Counted from the stretch's first letter, positions 1 through 9,661 are shown. The stretch: DNA of 19,039 nucleotides from Phoronis ovalis (GCA_028565635.1 JAOXYB010016643.1:1-19039), one strand, 5' to 3'. The notes: generated by a model from the letters alone, not told the origin. Made by a program: numbers and translations.

Positions 1-62
1 AGATTTGAACTCATGACCCCTGGTTTACAAGACCAGTGCTCTAACCACTGAGCTATAGAGGC
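1..62 (-). tRNA. trnT-UGU: tRNA-Thr (anticodon UGU), 3' end cut by window edge
   Basis: On the minus strand this reads as a tRNA whose visible 62 nt match, base for base, the complete copy at 1211-1283. Visible parts are the acceptor 5' strand GCCTCTA, the D stem GCTC/GAGC, the anticodon stem CTGGT/ACCAG around loop CTTGTAA (anticodon TGT), and the start of the T arm. The last 11 nt (end of T stem, acceptor 3' strand, discriminator) lie left of the window. An A box (TAGCTCAGTGG) is present. It sits antisense in an intron of the JIP3/4 gene. It looks functional, but the acceptor 3' strand and terminator cannot be inspected. Confidence 0.85.
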
Positions 63-247
63 TTCATACATTTGTTTTAGTAAAGGAAAATACTTTTAGG
101 ACAACAAATTTCGAAAATTAAGCTACTAAAGGGACAATTAATTTTATTACAATTATTCATTAAAAAAATGAGAGTTTTTCAAAGAGTAATAATAGATAAA
201 AAAAATCTATATGAAGAATGAAATAGTTTTGGGGGCAATTAAACAAC

Positions 248-314
248 AGCCTCTAACCAGGTTTGACATCGTGACTACTTTTACAACACCGGTTCTCCAA
301 TAACTATTTTTAGG
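248..314 (-). pseudogene. Degenerate tRNA-Thr relic
   Basis: Aligned to the intact copy at 1211-1283, this stretch keeps the general order: acceptor 3' strand, T arm (GTTTGA core on the plus strand), anticodon region (TTTTACAACACCGG versus GTTTACAAGACCAG) and a D-arm remnant. It carries many substitutions and small deletions. The acceptor and D stems no longer pair, and the T run after the tRNA is reduced to three. The 5' boundary on the minus strand is uncertain by about 10 nt because the homologous flank follows immediately. It is a dead tRNA gene and not a divergent functional isoacceptor. Confidence 0.6.
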
Positions 315-655
315 ACAACACATTAAAAATGAGCTACAAATAATAGATTTTTCAGGATTTTTGATAAAAAAGAATGGAAGGGATATATTCAAGAAGTAAA
401 GGGTACAACGTTCTAAAGGAAAAAATGAAATATTTTTGAGGCAACTAAAAAAATTCTAAACAAAGAATGAAATATTTTGGGGCAACTGAAAAGTAGTTAT
501 TAAGGTCTGTAGATACAGAGAAATGTAAATATATTTGAACCTATGTTTTAGTACATTAAAATGAGATGGACATTTTTAAAAAGTTAATACTGCTGTATAC
601 TTTACAAATCCTGAGGATAAATATTTTGAATTCAGTCATATGATCTAATAAAAAC

Positions 656-1038
656 CAATTTTGGGAAAACATGTTTTTCAAATTTTCATTTTCAAAAAAA
701 CGGTAAGTCAAAGAACCCTGCATATACAAATTTGAAATTTTACAGAAACGAACTATACATATATACCTGCAGACCTGTCTCAGGTTTTAAAAATTTTGCT
801 TTGTTCATAAGTTATGATTGTTTTAAATTTAAGGATCGGATTAAAACCTGCAAAATCCTGACCAATAAATTTTAAAAATTCATAGCTTTTAAACAAAGCA
901 AAATTTTAAAAAATTAAGATAATTTTGTAGATCTTTATATAAGGATAATTTTTGCCTAGTTTCAGCTTTGTAAGTACAAGAGTTTTTATGTAATTTTTTT
1001 TTAAGAGTTAATTTGAAAAACACAATTTTTCCCAAAAT
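656..1038. repeat. Long imperfect inverted repeat (foldback, MITE-like)
   Basis: Two pairs of arms nest around one centre. The outer arms, about 656-683 and 1011-1038, share ATTTGAAAAACA and TTTCCCAAAAT cores. The inner arms, about 786-817 and 880-910, match at about 28 of 32 positions around an AACAAAGCAAAATTTT core. The sequence between the inner arms (818-839 against 857-879) also pairs, leaving a loop of about 17 nt near 840-856. The weaker match between inner and outer arms shows one diverged palindrome and not two separate ones. No target-site duplication or transposase is visible, so a non-autonomous DNA element or an old inverted duplication are both possible. Confidence 0.7.
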
Positions 1039-1203
1039 GGAAGTTTATCTGATAATGAAAATTATAAAACAGTGCTTTATAGGAAAATTCTCTCTCTAAA
1101 TGTTTTAAGGGTTGTTCATAGAAAAGAGTGAGAGATTTTTTTAAACATTAATAGGTAAAAGAAATTCCGGCTAAACAAAGAATGTAATATTTTTGAGGCA
1201 GCT

Positions 1204-1208
1204 AAAAA
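1204..1208 (-). terminator. RNA polymerase III terminator of tRNA-Thr
   Basis: Read on the minus strand, a run of five T starts two bases after the discriminator base of the tRNA at 1211-1283. This is the usual pol III stop signal and supports the gene being live. Confidence 0.75.
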
Positions 1209-1210
1209 GT

Positions 1211-1283
1211 AGCCCCTAATGAGATTTGAACTCATGACCCCTGGTTTACAAGACCAGTGCTCTAACCACTGAGCTATAGAGGC
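1211..1283 (-). tRNA. trnT-UGU: tRNA-Thr (anticodon UGU)
   Basis: A complete 73-nt cloverleaf. The acceptor stem GCCTCTA/TAGGGGC has seven pairs including one G-U. The D stem is GCTC/GAGC. The anticodon stem is CTGGT/ACCAG with loop CTTGTAA, giving anticodon TGT, which reads ACA and other threonine codons. The variable loop is GGGTC, the T stem ATGAG/CTCAT with loop TTCAAAT, and the discriminator base is T. Internal promoter elements are an A box TAGCTCAGTGG and a B-box-like AGTTCAAATCT. CCA is not encoded, as expected for a eukaryotic nuclear gene. A T5 terminator follows. It lies antisense within a JIP3/4 intron. The overall pattern agrees with animal tRNA-Thr-UGU. Confidence 0.95.
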
Positions 1284-2210
1284 TTTCTATATATGAGCTA
1301 GTCATTTCTAACTTTAAATATTTTAATGCCAGGTTGTAGATCTGTATTCCAAAAATTGGTATTTTCTAAATTACATTGGTCAAGTGTGTTGTAGAGTGTT
1401 CAATATTGTGTAACAGACACATTAAATACGGGCTTGTTTGAATGTGTATTTTGAGTATTTGCTATCATATGTACTTGACACTGTTTTAATTTTAAGGCCG
1501 GCAAAATATATCCAAGTAACGTCAAAGCAAACTGAATAATTTATCATATCTATGGCATTGATTCCGTTGATTCCCTGCAATGTCTTGACCATCTGTTGCA
1601 GCATTGACTTCTGAAAGTCACACCTTTATTTATTTTTATTGATTTGTTCATTCTCTAGGGAATTCTGACTGTTTGCTTATGGAGCATTATGTGCTTTTTC
1701 TGATATAGGAAATCTTAGATATTTTAATCTCCTTGTTTCTTTGGCTTTACAAGATTGTAATTAACAGTTTAGAAAACTGCATAGTTACTAAAACATGTTG
1801 TGTATAGCTCTACAGTATGTTACGAAATTACTGTATAATGACTGATATTTATTCTATTAGTCACTGTCATGGTTGTGTTAAAAAAGGAATTAGATTCATA
1901 GGCAGGTCTTTACAGAATTTTGGCAAATAAATGAGATTTTTTATAAATAACTATTGGACTGACAGAGAATGTTGCATTTGCAAACGAAACAGGGTGTAAA
2001 TTCCTTTCAAATTATAGAAAAAAGTTTTGAATTTATAACATGGTTATATAATGCTAAAACAAAAGAAAAAAAAAAGGAAAATTAAACCCAAGACAAACTG
2101 AAACAACAAAAAATCTAAATTATTGTGGAATTTTTTGTTTTGCAAAATGCGTAATGTTGATTTTTGGTAAATTAATTTGTAAATGTTTACACTTTGTAAT
2201 TTTATTTTAG
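1284..2210 (+). other. 3' end of a JIP3/4 intron
   Basis: AT-rich intron sequence between the tRNA cluster and the next coding exon. I see no further gene. It ends in a T-rich tract and TTTTATTTTAG at 2209-2210, the acceptor for the first visible JIP3/4 exon. Confidence 0.8.
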
Positions 2211-2362
2211 AAGGACAATGGGATCTTAGAAACTATCATTTGTTAGACCTTGGTCGACCACATCATAGTATACGATGCATGACAGTTGTTGCCAACAAAT
2301 ATGTCTGGTGTGGCTACAAGAATCAGATACATGTTGTTAATCCAGAAACACTAAAAGTTGAG
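2211..2362 (+). CDS. MAPK8IP3/SPAG9: JIP3/4 visible exon 1 (152 nt)
   Basis: The acceptor TTTTATTTTAG precedes 2211 and the donor GAG|GTAGGT follows 2362. The exon starts with the last two bases of a split codon and ends at phase 0. It encodes a propeller strand set beginning [14 protein letters not shown] and including the aromatic-rich [17 protein letters not shown], a strongly conserved JIP3/4 segment. The ATG at 2183 lies in the intron and is not a start. Confidence 0.95.
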
Positions 2363-5300
2363 GTAGGTATAACGCCCAGGAGAGTACATGTCGAAAATGT
2401 ATGTAGGGCCTAATCACTTCCAATAAATGTGGCCGACTGGCAACCATGTTTGTTCTTGAGTTAAACTATATGATATCTTGAAAACTATAATGTGTAGAGA
2501 TACCATTGCAAGTCAAAGGGCTAATATAGGTCAAACTACATGTAACTTTTGATTTTGATGTAGTTGGCTACCAATTGGCTGACTGGCAGCCATGTTAGAT
2601 CTCAATGAGCTGTGCATACCCGTATCTTGAAAACTCTGATAGATGGAGACATGTCTGTTGCAAGACCAACTGTAAATATAGATAAGATTACAAATCAAGT
2701 TCGATTTTGACCTGGATCACTTGCAATATGGCCGATAACTGGCTGCTATGTTTCTTTAGATACGGTAAGCTATTTATACCCATATCATGAAAACCCTGAT
2801 AGATAGAGGCACCGTTGTAAGTGAAGCATATGTGTTTGTTATGATTGTGTGTCTGATGAGCACATGACCGTGACAAGCATGTGACCCTTGACTTTGATCT
2901 ATTTAAAACAAAACATTTATTTGCTTTTGAAATTTTGTTTTGTTTCTTTTTGCGATGTAACATTTGTATATTAAGATGGCCCCCTAATATGTGCCCAAGT
3001 GCAGGGTAAGTTTGATTTTAGCTGTCATTGGTTTTAAAATGTACAGGAATAGTACATGCGAAAAGTATTTTACTAATTGCCTCATGTTTGGGCATAATTT
3101 TGTTTCCTAATTTACTTATGTGTACAGTTTCTGCAAACTGTTTCGTAACTATACAGATTTAAGTGAACTTTTACTCTAAAAACGATTACAATAATTTTTT
3201 AGAAATCTTTTGATGTTCATCCCAGAAAAGAAAGCCAGGTGAGGTTGATGGCTTGGGTAGGAGATGGTGTATGGGTGTCAATACGACTGGACAGCACTCT
3301 TAGACTGTACCATGCATACACCCATCATCATTTACAAGATGTAGATATAGAACCTTATGTCAGTAAAATGTTAGGTGAGTTCTGACTGGTTGAGAGACGT
3401 AATCACTTAGTTTTCCTTTTACATGATGTTGGGAACCTTGTGTTACTACAATAACAGAAAATATGGAGAAGTGTAATGGTACTTTTATAGGAAGTTTTTG
3501 AAGTTATTTCTAGCTACTAAAAACATTTAAAATTGCAATTGTAGCATCTACTATAGCTATTAAATATCAAAGAATGTTGCTGCTGAGAAGAACAATATAG
3601 TATCTAGTACTGTGTGTAAAAAGCAATCAATAAACATGGCTCAGAATTTAAACTATCTGCAAATTTAAAGTTTCCATATAATTGTGGCAGCCTTTATAAT
3701 AGTGGCAGCCTCTGGTGGGTGACTTGTAGACTCAAGTCTGAATATATGCTTTTCACAAGTGTATGTCCTGCATGTTTTTGTTGTTGTGAAGCTGGTGTGT
3801 TTTAAAATTTTAGGTACCGGCAAACTAGGATTTTCATTTGTTAGGATAACCGCATTGACAATTTCTTGTAAGCGGTTATGGATTGGAACTGGCAATGGAG
3901 TGGTGATATCTGTTCCTTTGACAGAAAGTAGGTATCGTTCAAAAGTGAATTATTCTCTTACATCATGGTTTTGCATTTTGAGTTCAAAATGAAAATTGAA
4001 TGTAAATATATATAATATACTATCTTCTCTGTTAGTTTTTTTCCCTTGGTAGCTATTGATCTTTTTGTTGGTCTCTTCATAACATCAGTGTGTGTATGAT
4101 TGCTTTATAAATTTGAAGACAATGGAGAATTTCACATGCCACATTTATGATAGTAAAGATAGCATTCATCTCACAAAATTGCAGAAGCTGACGGATATTT
4201 GCTGTCACCTAGTTACCTACCTGTCATTCACTGAGAGTATTAAAATCCAGAAAGTGGGCATTTCCATTCAATTTTAATAATAGATCATTAAAAAAAACAT
4301 AAAATAATTTAATTATGCAAACCGCTATAACTTGAGAGCAAAAAGTTTTTATAACATAATAATGCCACTTCATTGATGTATGTTAAGATCGGAATTGAAT
4401 TTACATAATTTTCGGAAACGAAAATTCACTGCATAAATCCATAGCTTCATGAAGTATTTTATAAATTGCCTCTTTCACATTTTCAGATAGTAAACATCCT
4501 ATGACTATTGGTGGTTCTGTCGGAAACCGTCCTGGTGGTGTAGTAAGAGTGTATGCTGACACACATTCAGAGACTATTACCCCTGGGAGCTTTATACCAT
4601 ATTGCACTATGTCACAGGCACAACTGTCTTTCCATGGTCATCGAGATGCAGTCAAATTCTTTGTTGCAGTACCAGGTCAGTTATGTGCATTTTGTCTGCC
4701 TTATATGGTATTGTCCAACACAGGCTAAGAGGATGAATGACAGTGGTGATATTCGAAACAACTTTCCTAGATTTTGATCAAATGTCTTGGCGCAGGGTTT
4801 GTGTGGTCTTCTAAGAACTGTTTTTACGAGTTCACTTTTTGAATGGATCATTTTTGTTTCTACTTGTCAGAATTGGCTCTGGATAACTGAAAATCTTTGA
4901 AGAATCAGAAACACTGTACTGAACTACATTTTCGTTGCTTTAAGATAATACTGCAGATCTGTTACTTGAAGGGTACTCAACTATGTAGTACCTAAGTAAT
5001 TACTATTGGTACCTTTTCTCATTTAGGTGTTGGTGCAAAGGGGCTAGGCGCAGCTAGTAAACCAGAGAAGACACCTTTACGAAAAACTGTGTTAGTGATG
5101 TCTGGAGGAGAAGGTTATATTGACTTTAGAATAGGTAAGAACAGGATTTTGAAAAAAAAATATTCTACTTTAAAACAAATAGCAAGACAATTAATTCATC
5201 CCAAGCTCTATAATTTTTTTTAACTATCAATGAAAAAGTTTTGTTAGTAAATAAATGAAGTAATTTTTTGAAAAACAAACAAACATAATTTTAGTACATT

Positions 5301-5632
5301 GACTGTAAGACTAGCCCTCAAATCACACATTTTCTCATAATATGAACAATTAAACAGGATCCTATTTTAATAATGAAGATTATTTACTTTTGGAGGATGA
5401 GTTTATGTATAAAAGGTAGGTATAAAAACTATAACTGGAACAAAAATATAAAATGCAATTTTAATGAAGTTCCCTTGATGACTTTGTATTTTGTACTTGT
5501 TTAGGTGACGGTGAAGATGAAGAACGTGATGAAGATGATGAGAAACAGGAACCAAGTGAACTTCAAAGTGCCACAATCAGTCGCGGTGAAAGAAGTCATT
5601 TGATTGTTTGGGAAGTGGCATGCCCAGATTAA
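2211..5632 (+). CDS. MAPK8IP3/SPAG9: JNK-interacting protein 3/4 (sunday driver / UNC-16), C-terminal six exons
   Basis: Joining 2211-2362, 3203-3374, 3814-3927, 4487-4675, 5027-5134 and 5505-5632 gives one open frame of about 286 residues ending in TAA at 5630-5632. All junctions are GT-AG and phase-compatible. The product matches the C-terminal WD40-like propeller of JIP3/JIP4. Key blocks are [82 protein letters not shown] and the terminal [10 protein letters not shown]. From family knowledge, these are cytosolic scaffolds that bind kinesin-1 light chain, dynactin, JNK pathway kinases and ARF6, and control organelle and lysosome transport. The N-terminal RH1, coiled-coil and RH2 regions lie left of the window. 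Vertebrates have two paralogues; this is probably the single pre-duplication orthologue, so the symbol is a pair. Confidence 0.96.
2363..3202 (+). other. JIP3/4 intron holding a tandem repeat
   Basis: An 840-bp intron, GTAGGT to TTAG. More than half is the three-unit tandem repeat described separately; the rest is plain AT-rich sequence with no coding signal. Confidence 0.85.
2431..2905 (+). repeat. Three diverged ~150-bp tandem units
   Basis: Units begin at about 2431 (GGCCGACTGGCAACCATG), 2577 (GGCTGACTGGCAGCCATG) and 2730 (GGCCGATAACTGGCTGCTATG-like). Each later carries an ATATCTTGAAAACTATAA or ATCTTGAAAACTCTGATAG-like block, a TAGAGATACCATTGCAAG or GAGGCACCGTTGTAAG-like block, and a TTTTGATTTTGA/TTGACTTTGA tail. 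Spacing is about 146 and 153 bp; the third unit is longer and less clear at its end. Divergence between units is substantial, so the array is old. No open frame runs through it. Confidence 0.75.
3203..3374 (+). CDS. MAPK8IP3/SPAG9: JIP3/4 visible exon 2 (172 nt)
   Basis: The acceptor is ATAATTTTTTAG and the donor TTAG|GTGAGT; the phase runs 0 to 1. It encodes the blade with [20 protein letters not shown] followed by [19 protein letters not shown]. No ATG-initiated reading frame would have revealed this exon. It is found by joining frames of neighbouring exons and by its family motif. Confidence 0.95.
3375..3813 (+). other. JIP3/4 intron
   Basis: A 439-bp intron, GTGAGT to TTTTAG. The only internal structure I see is GTGGCAGCCT occurring twice 18 bp apart near 3684-3711. 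No coding or RNA gene. Confidence 0.8.
3814..3927 (+). CDS. MAPK8IP3/SPAG9: JIP3/4 visible exon 3 (114 nt)
   Basis: The acceptor is AAAATTTTAG and the donor GAAA|GTAGGT; the phase runs 1 to 1. It encodes [17 protein letters not shown] and [18 protein letters not shown], a typical JIP3/4 propeller blade. The upstream in-frame ATG at 3759 is intronic. Confidence 0.94.
3928..4486 (+). other. JIP3/4 intron
   Basis: A 559-bp intron, GTAGGT to TTTCAG, AT-rich. The short open frame at 4092-4277 has no family match and no splice signals, and I see nothing else. Confidence 0.8.
4487..4675 (+). CDS. MAPK8IP3/SPAG9: JIP3/4 visible exon 4 (189 nt)
   Basis: The acceptor is TTTCACATTTTCAG and the donor CCAG|GTCAGT; the phase runs 1 to 1. 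It encodes the [16 protein letters not shown] segment, the [20 protein letters not shown] segment and the near-invariant [13 protein letters not shown]. The donor GTCAGT is less common than GTAAGT but the following exon continues the frame exactly. Confidence 0.95.
4676..5026 (+). other. JIP3/4 intron
   Basis: A 351-bp intron from GTCAGT to CATTTAG. No gene or repeat recognised. Confidence 0.8.
5027..5134 (+). CDS. MAPK8IP3/SPAG9: JIP3/4 visible exon 5 (108 nt)
   Basis: The acceptor is CCTTTTCTCATTTAG and the donor ATAG|GTAAGA; the phase runs 1 to 1. It encodes a short variable linker ([20 protein letters not shown]) followed by the conserved [16 protein letters not shown] strand pair. The linker is where vertebrate JIP3/JIP4 have a longer Ser/Gly-rich insert. 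Confidence 0.94.
5135..5504 (+). other. JIP3/4 intron
   Basis: A 370-bp intron from GTAAGA to GTTTAG, rich in A and T runs. Nothing else recognised. Confidence 0.8.
5505..5632 (+). CDS. MAPK8IP3/SPAG9: JIP3/4 terminal coding exon
   Basis: The acceptor is TTGTACTTGTTTAG. The exon begins with an acidic stretch ([18 protein letters not shown]) and ends with the family's closing motif [10 protein letters not shown], then ACPD and TAA at 5630-5632. The acidic run is a spacer between the last two propeller strands, as in other JIP3/4 proteins. The 3'UTR continues in the same exon. Confidence 0.95.
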
Positions 5633-5929
5633 ACAAAGAAATTAATAATATAAAAATATGTTTGAAACTCCAGAAACAAGCAGCAGGAAACATTGTACTG
5701 TCAATTAACGTGTAAAAAGAATCTGTTCTGAAAACGGGGATGAAGCAAGATCTGAAGAGAGCAGAAATACCAATGATTTTGCTATACATAATAGGGATAT
5801 TAAAATTATGATAATTCCAGCCAACTTGAACAATAAAGCATATTAAAGAGGCTCTGTTCTTCTCTTACAAAAAAGTCCTTCAATACAAAATATGTTGATC
5901 AAATAAATTATTTCAGGTATACTAATAAA
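5633..5929 (+). other. JIP3/4 3'UTR (minimum extent)
   Basis: Sequence after the stop at 5630-5632 up to the nearest poly(A) signals. The true 3' end is unknown; further AATAAA-like hexamers occur downstream and a longer UTR is quite possible. Confidence 0.5.
5832..5837 (+). terminator. Candidate poly(A) signal AATAAA of JIP3/4
   Basis: First canonical AATAAA after the stop, 200 nt downstream, followed by a U-rich tract (GGCTCTGTTCTTCTCTTAC) of the kind seen at cleavage sites. Further AATAAA hexamers lie at 5902-5907 and 5924-5929. In AT-rich DNA such hexamers are frequent, so this is a candidate only. Confidence 0.4.
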
Positions 5930-8900
5930 ATGTAAGTATATCGAGACAAAACAAAGATCACCTCGTAGTTATATCTTGAAGTGAATTGAACGAAAAGGAA
6001 GTTGGTATTTTATCTCGTTTTATGATTGTATATTATGCAAATTCAATTTTACCTTAATGCTATTAAATTAACCTTGATTGCTTAAATATATGTTCACGGT
6101 GTTTATACAAGATGGTTGATGATATTAGCAGTATACTTTGTAGTTATCGTGATAACAGTTTTAGTATCAAATTTGTATTAAATTGTGTTTCTTATTTTAT
6201 GTTGTTCTGTATTCAAATTACTAAGTTAAAAGTATGTGTACATTTGCTAATTGTAAATTTTAAAAATTTTATGTGAGAAATGTTGATTGTGTTTAGTTCC
6301 GTATTTGGTCACCAGGGTAGTCACAATCTGATTTCTAATTGGATTGTGATGAATATTGCATTAACATTGATGTTTATTTATTTTAGAGAATGGTAATGCA
6401 TACTGATACTTTCTTTGACTATTATACCGGATTATAGGAAATAACAATGAGTAAAATATCTCAAGAGATTGATGGTGAACATTTATGTCACATGTTCCTA
6501 TTTAATACTGTTATTTATTTTCATGAATTTAACATTAGCTCACAGATATGCATGCCTTTGTCTCCCAGATCCTGAACATGTATTCATATGTATTTCTAAA
6601 AATAGAAACAGTTCACTTAAATTATATAATAAGTACAACATATGTTACTTGATATTCTTTCATATACCATTAATATTTTTTGCCTGCTAAAAATCAGTGA
6701 TCAAATCCTGGTGTATAGAGCTGATCGAGTAATTACCTGTTTCACCAGTGTATATGTTGTATGTAACTACTATTTGTAAAGAGATGCAACCCTGTCGTTA
6801 CACGAATGTCACATCACATATAGATAAATGTATCATTATCATATTCGTCCAAGGGCATGCACAGTACCACTTAGCACGATACCGCAAGGTTGCACTCCAA
6901 TGCAACAGAAGTAATGCATTAAGGGCCCCTTATTTCATGTTCCATAATTTCCACTGTGATGGAATCACAGGCTTAGTTTGGTTTTCTACAGTTATTGTTG
7001 TTTTGTTGGATGTATTATCTAGCTAAAACCAATGCCCTTTATATGAACATTTTGAAAAAAAGATTAACCATTTGAAAAAATTCCAAGGAGGGATTTTTGG
7101 TATGGTTATGCTTCCCAAGCCTAACAACACGATTCTCTTATAACCATTGTTTCCTTAACCTGTTTTCTTAACTTTTGCTTGCTGAAAAACCTCATTTGCT
7201 ATCTTTGTGTGCACTGATAAAACTTGTTTGCTAATAAATGAAAAACCCTGTTTGATGAAAATCAATGCTTTAAGGATATTACAGCGGAAAAAAAATATTT
7301 ATCAATATTCTTTTTATAAGCTTCATAACAAATAGAAGAATTTATACTTGTTCATAAATAATAGGCACATACATAGCCCTTGATAAATAAGAGACGAGGA
7401 AGTTATATATACAAGCAGATGTTTCAAACTATACTTACATCTTCATAAACTATACGAATGTACAGACTTTTGTTTGAATACTATCAGTATACTGCTGTGA
7501 AGAACTAACACTTTCCAAGATTTCTATTTTCTGAGATATATTTTCTTCAATACCTGGTCCACTAGGTAAATCAAAAACCTGATCCAATCAGTTTATGAAA
7601 TCAAAAAAAAACAATCCTCTGCTATTTTGGCCAAAAATCTGACCAATTCTGTTACTAGCTTTGTCCAAGAACCTGGATCACTTGAGCTGCACATGCATCC
7701 CTATATAATGGAAAGCTTGACTACCACCTGGGAAGAAACCCCGGGGGAGATGCTTGTTGGAAATTTGGTAGTGGCGTGAAGCTCAGGATAAAAATCCTTG
7801 ATGCTGTGGTAAATAAATGTCACCAAAAACATACCTTGTAGTACATGAAAAAGTACTGTTTTTGAAAATAGCTCTCTCGAAATACATATACCCTGTGGAA
7901 AGCTTACGAAGTGTGAAATATACCCTGTAGTAAATAATTGAGCTGAAAAAAGGGGCCTATGTGGCAGCACATGTATACAGTTACTTTGAACGACAGTACC
8001 CTTAGGGGAGAAACTAATCTGGGTCTGCTAATATCTCAATCAGACTTCCTGATTGCCAATAATTTAGAATATGCCAACTCACATTTTCCCAAACTCATTT
8101 ACTGACAATTAATAGCTAAATCGGTTTAAATGTTTGCTTATACCAGCATCTCAATTTTATTTTTAATTTTATGCACTGGTTTTAATCCATCACAAGTGGT
8201 AGAGTCAAAGGGCATCTGGGATATGGCAGGTAGTTCCTTCCTGGCACCTTTGATATCATTGGTAGACAGTTTAACTTTTAAGTTGGGCATCATAGTTTTA
8301 TTTATTTGCATTTAGTTACTGAATTTATGTACCATAATATTTTATGACTTAAGTATTATTTTAATTAAATTTATGGTTTCAGTCATTGTTTTATCTCTAT
8401 GCAGCGATATAGTGTAAACATTTTTAATTTTGTTATTTTTTCTGAATTCGGCATGTGTTTTTTATGCTCGGGTTTTTATGAACTAAACTAACAGACTGTA
8501 TGAAAGAATTGTAGATTGATTTTATAGCTCCCTGTATGGTTAAAATGGTGAACTGACCAAGTTAGCACCAAGTAACTACGCAAGTTTAATTAATCTACAC
8601 ATCATTTGTGCATGTGATAATTAACTAATATAATTTGTTATGGAATAACTTTTCTTTATCTAACCATTAATTGATTGTCAAATTTCTGCTCTGAAATTGC
8701 CCGACTGCTTGTTATCGTGCTACTGTGTTAGGTTGGTACTACTGATGACTGCATGCTGGTCACTAACTGCCATGGTCATTATCAACGTTAACATTTTGTA
8801 CAGGTTGCTCAATCAGAACTTAGAAAGATAGCAAGGTTTTTGAAAAATGGATTATATAATTACGCACACATCATCTTTAAGCTATATTTTCTTAGCACAA

Positions 8901-9661
8901 CCATACAGGTGATTTTTGAAATCCAACAATGAGTTGCAGCGAGAGAATATATGCGTACGAAGTATTTCAACATGTTTCCCAAAATCTAAACCACATTATT
9001 ATTGTATTTTAGTATAATTTTATAATACTTAATTGATTTTTTTTAACCGAAATATCAACAGCAGTGAATAAATAGTTTATCAATGAATATCAGAATTGGT
9101 AAAACCCAACACATTTATGAGAATTTTACCCGTGGAATTTTATGCCTCCAAATTACATACATATTTGTATGTCCAAATTTATGAAGTTTATGCATTTGCA
9201 ACAAATTGTGCAGGCGTACTTGAATACCATCATAACTTTGTTTTGATTCACTTGTTTGTTTGCACAAAGTTACTGTAACATTTAAATAAATGCTGGTATG
9301 ATGCAATGGCCCAAAACTAGTTCAGCTGTTGCAGCTGATTTTGCTTTTTCAAATGAAATTAGTGAATAAAATATCCTTGTCAGTTTTACCAAAATATATA
9401 CACAAGCGACAAACACTTGTTGGAATGTTTGACAAGCCTGATAATATACTGCTTCTCCACGGATGTTGTTGCAGATTTAGAGGGGTGCAGTCATCAAATG
9501 ACAAAGACAGCAGATGTAGTACAATTTTTTTTCTTTACCTTTAATAAGTCAAACCTCTCAAAGTAAGTTACAGAACATGTGGAAATATAGTATAGTATAA
9601 TATAACTACAAAACAAATCATTTCACCAAGCTTATATACTCAAAGCTTCATTGAAGCTTTG
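5930..9661. other. Intergenic / possible long 3'UTR, no gene recognised
   Basis: About 3.7 kb of AT-rich sequence. The short open frames here (6469-6690, 6748-7026, 7701-7970 minus, 8130-8315, 9096-9278) have no recognisable domain, no supporting splice sites and ordinary base composition. Small hairpins are visible, such as 6321-6349 (TCACAATC/GATTGTGA) and 9156-9173 (ACATACA/TGTATGT). A perfect 19-nt palindrome, AAAGCTTCATTGAAGCTTT, lies at 9642-9660 just beyond the stop of the antisense ORF. Confidence 0.6.

Larger units (their letters stand above)
1..1283 (-). repeat. tRNA-Thr repeat cluster (gene copies plus repeated flanks)
   Basis: Besides the tRNAs themselves, the flanks are duplicated. 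The stretch just left of the intact tRNA (about 1110-1210) aligns to the stretch left of the relic (about 153-247). Shared blocks include a purine-rich GAGAGTTTTT-like segment and an AATGAAATA...GGCAACTAAA-like segment next to the tRNA 3' end. The second block recurs twice more at about 424-452 and 465-496 without a recognisable tRNA. A block reading TTTTAGGACAACA near 91-105 recurs at 305-320 beside the relic. This fits local tandem duplication of a tRNA gene plus spacer followed by decay. A tRNA-derived SINE is the alternative reading. Confidence 0.65.

Noticed and set aside
494-560. Possible second tRNA-Thr relic after the flank repeat at 465-496
   Set aside because: Only a short ATTTGAAC-like match remains at the expected place; too degraded to call.
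2183-2210. ATG at 2183 as start of a small protein containing the JIP segment
   Set aside because: The preceding codons translate the T-rich intron end and acceptor; the JIP3/4 homology begins exactly at 2211.
3665-3895. Minus-strand 76-codon ORF
   Set aside because: It is the antisense shadow of JIP3/4 exon 3 and flanking intron, with no homology.
7701-7970. Minus-strand 89-codon ORF with somewhat higher GC
   Set aside because: The sequence hints at an old repeat, but no transposon protein motif or terminal repeats are visible and the protein is unrecognised.
9156-9173. ACATACA/TGTATGT hairpin as a microRNA precursor
   Set aside because: The stem is only seven pairs with no extended pairing outward; far too short for a pre-miRNA.
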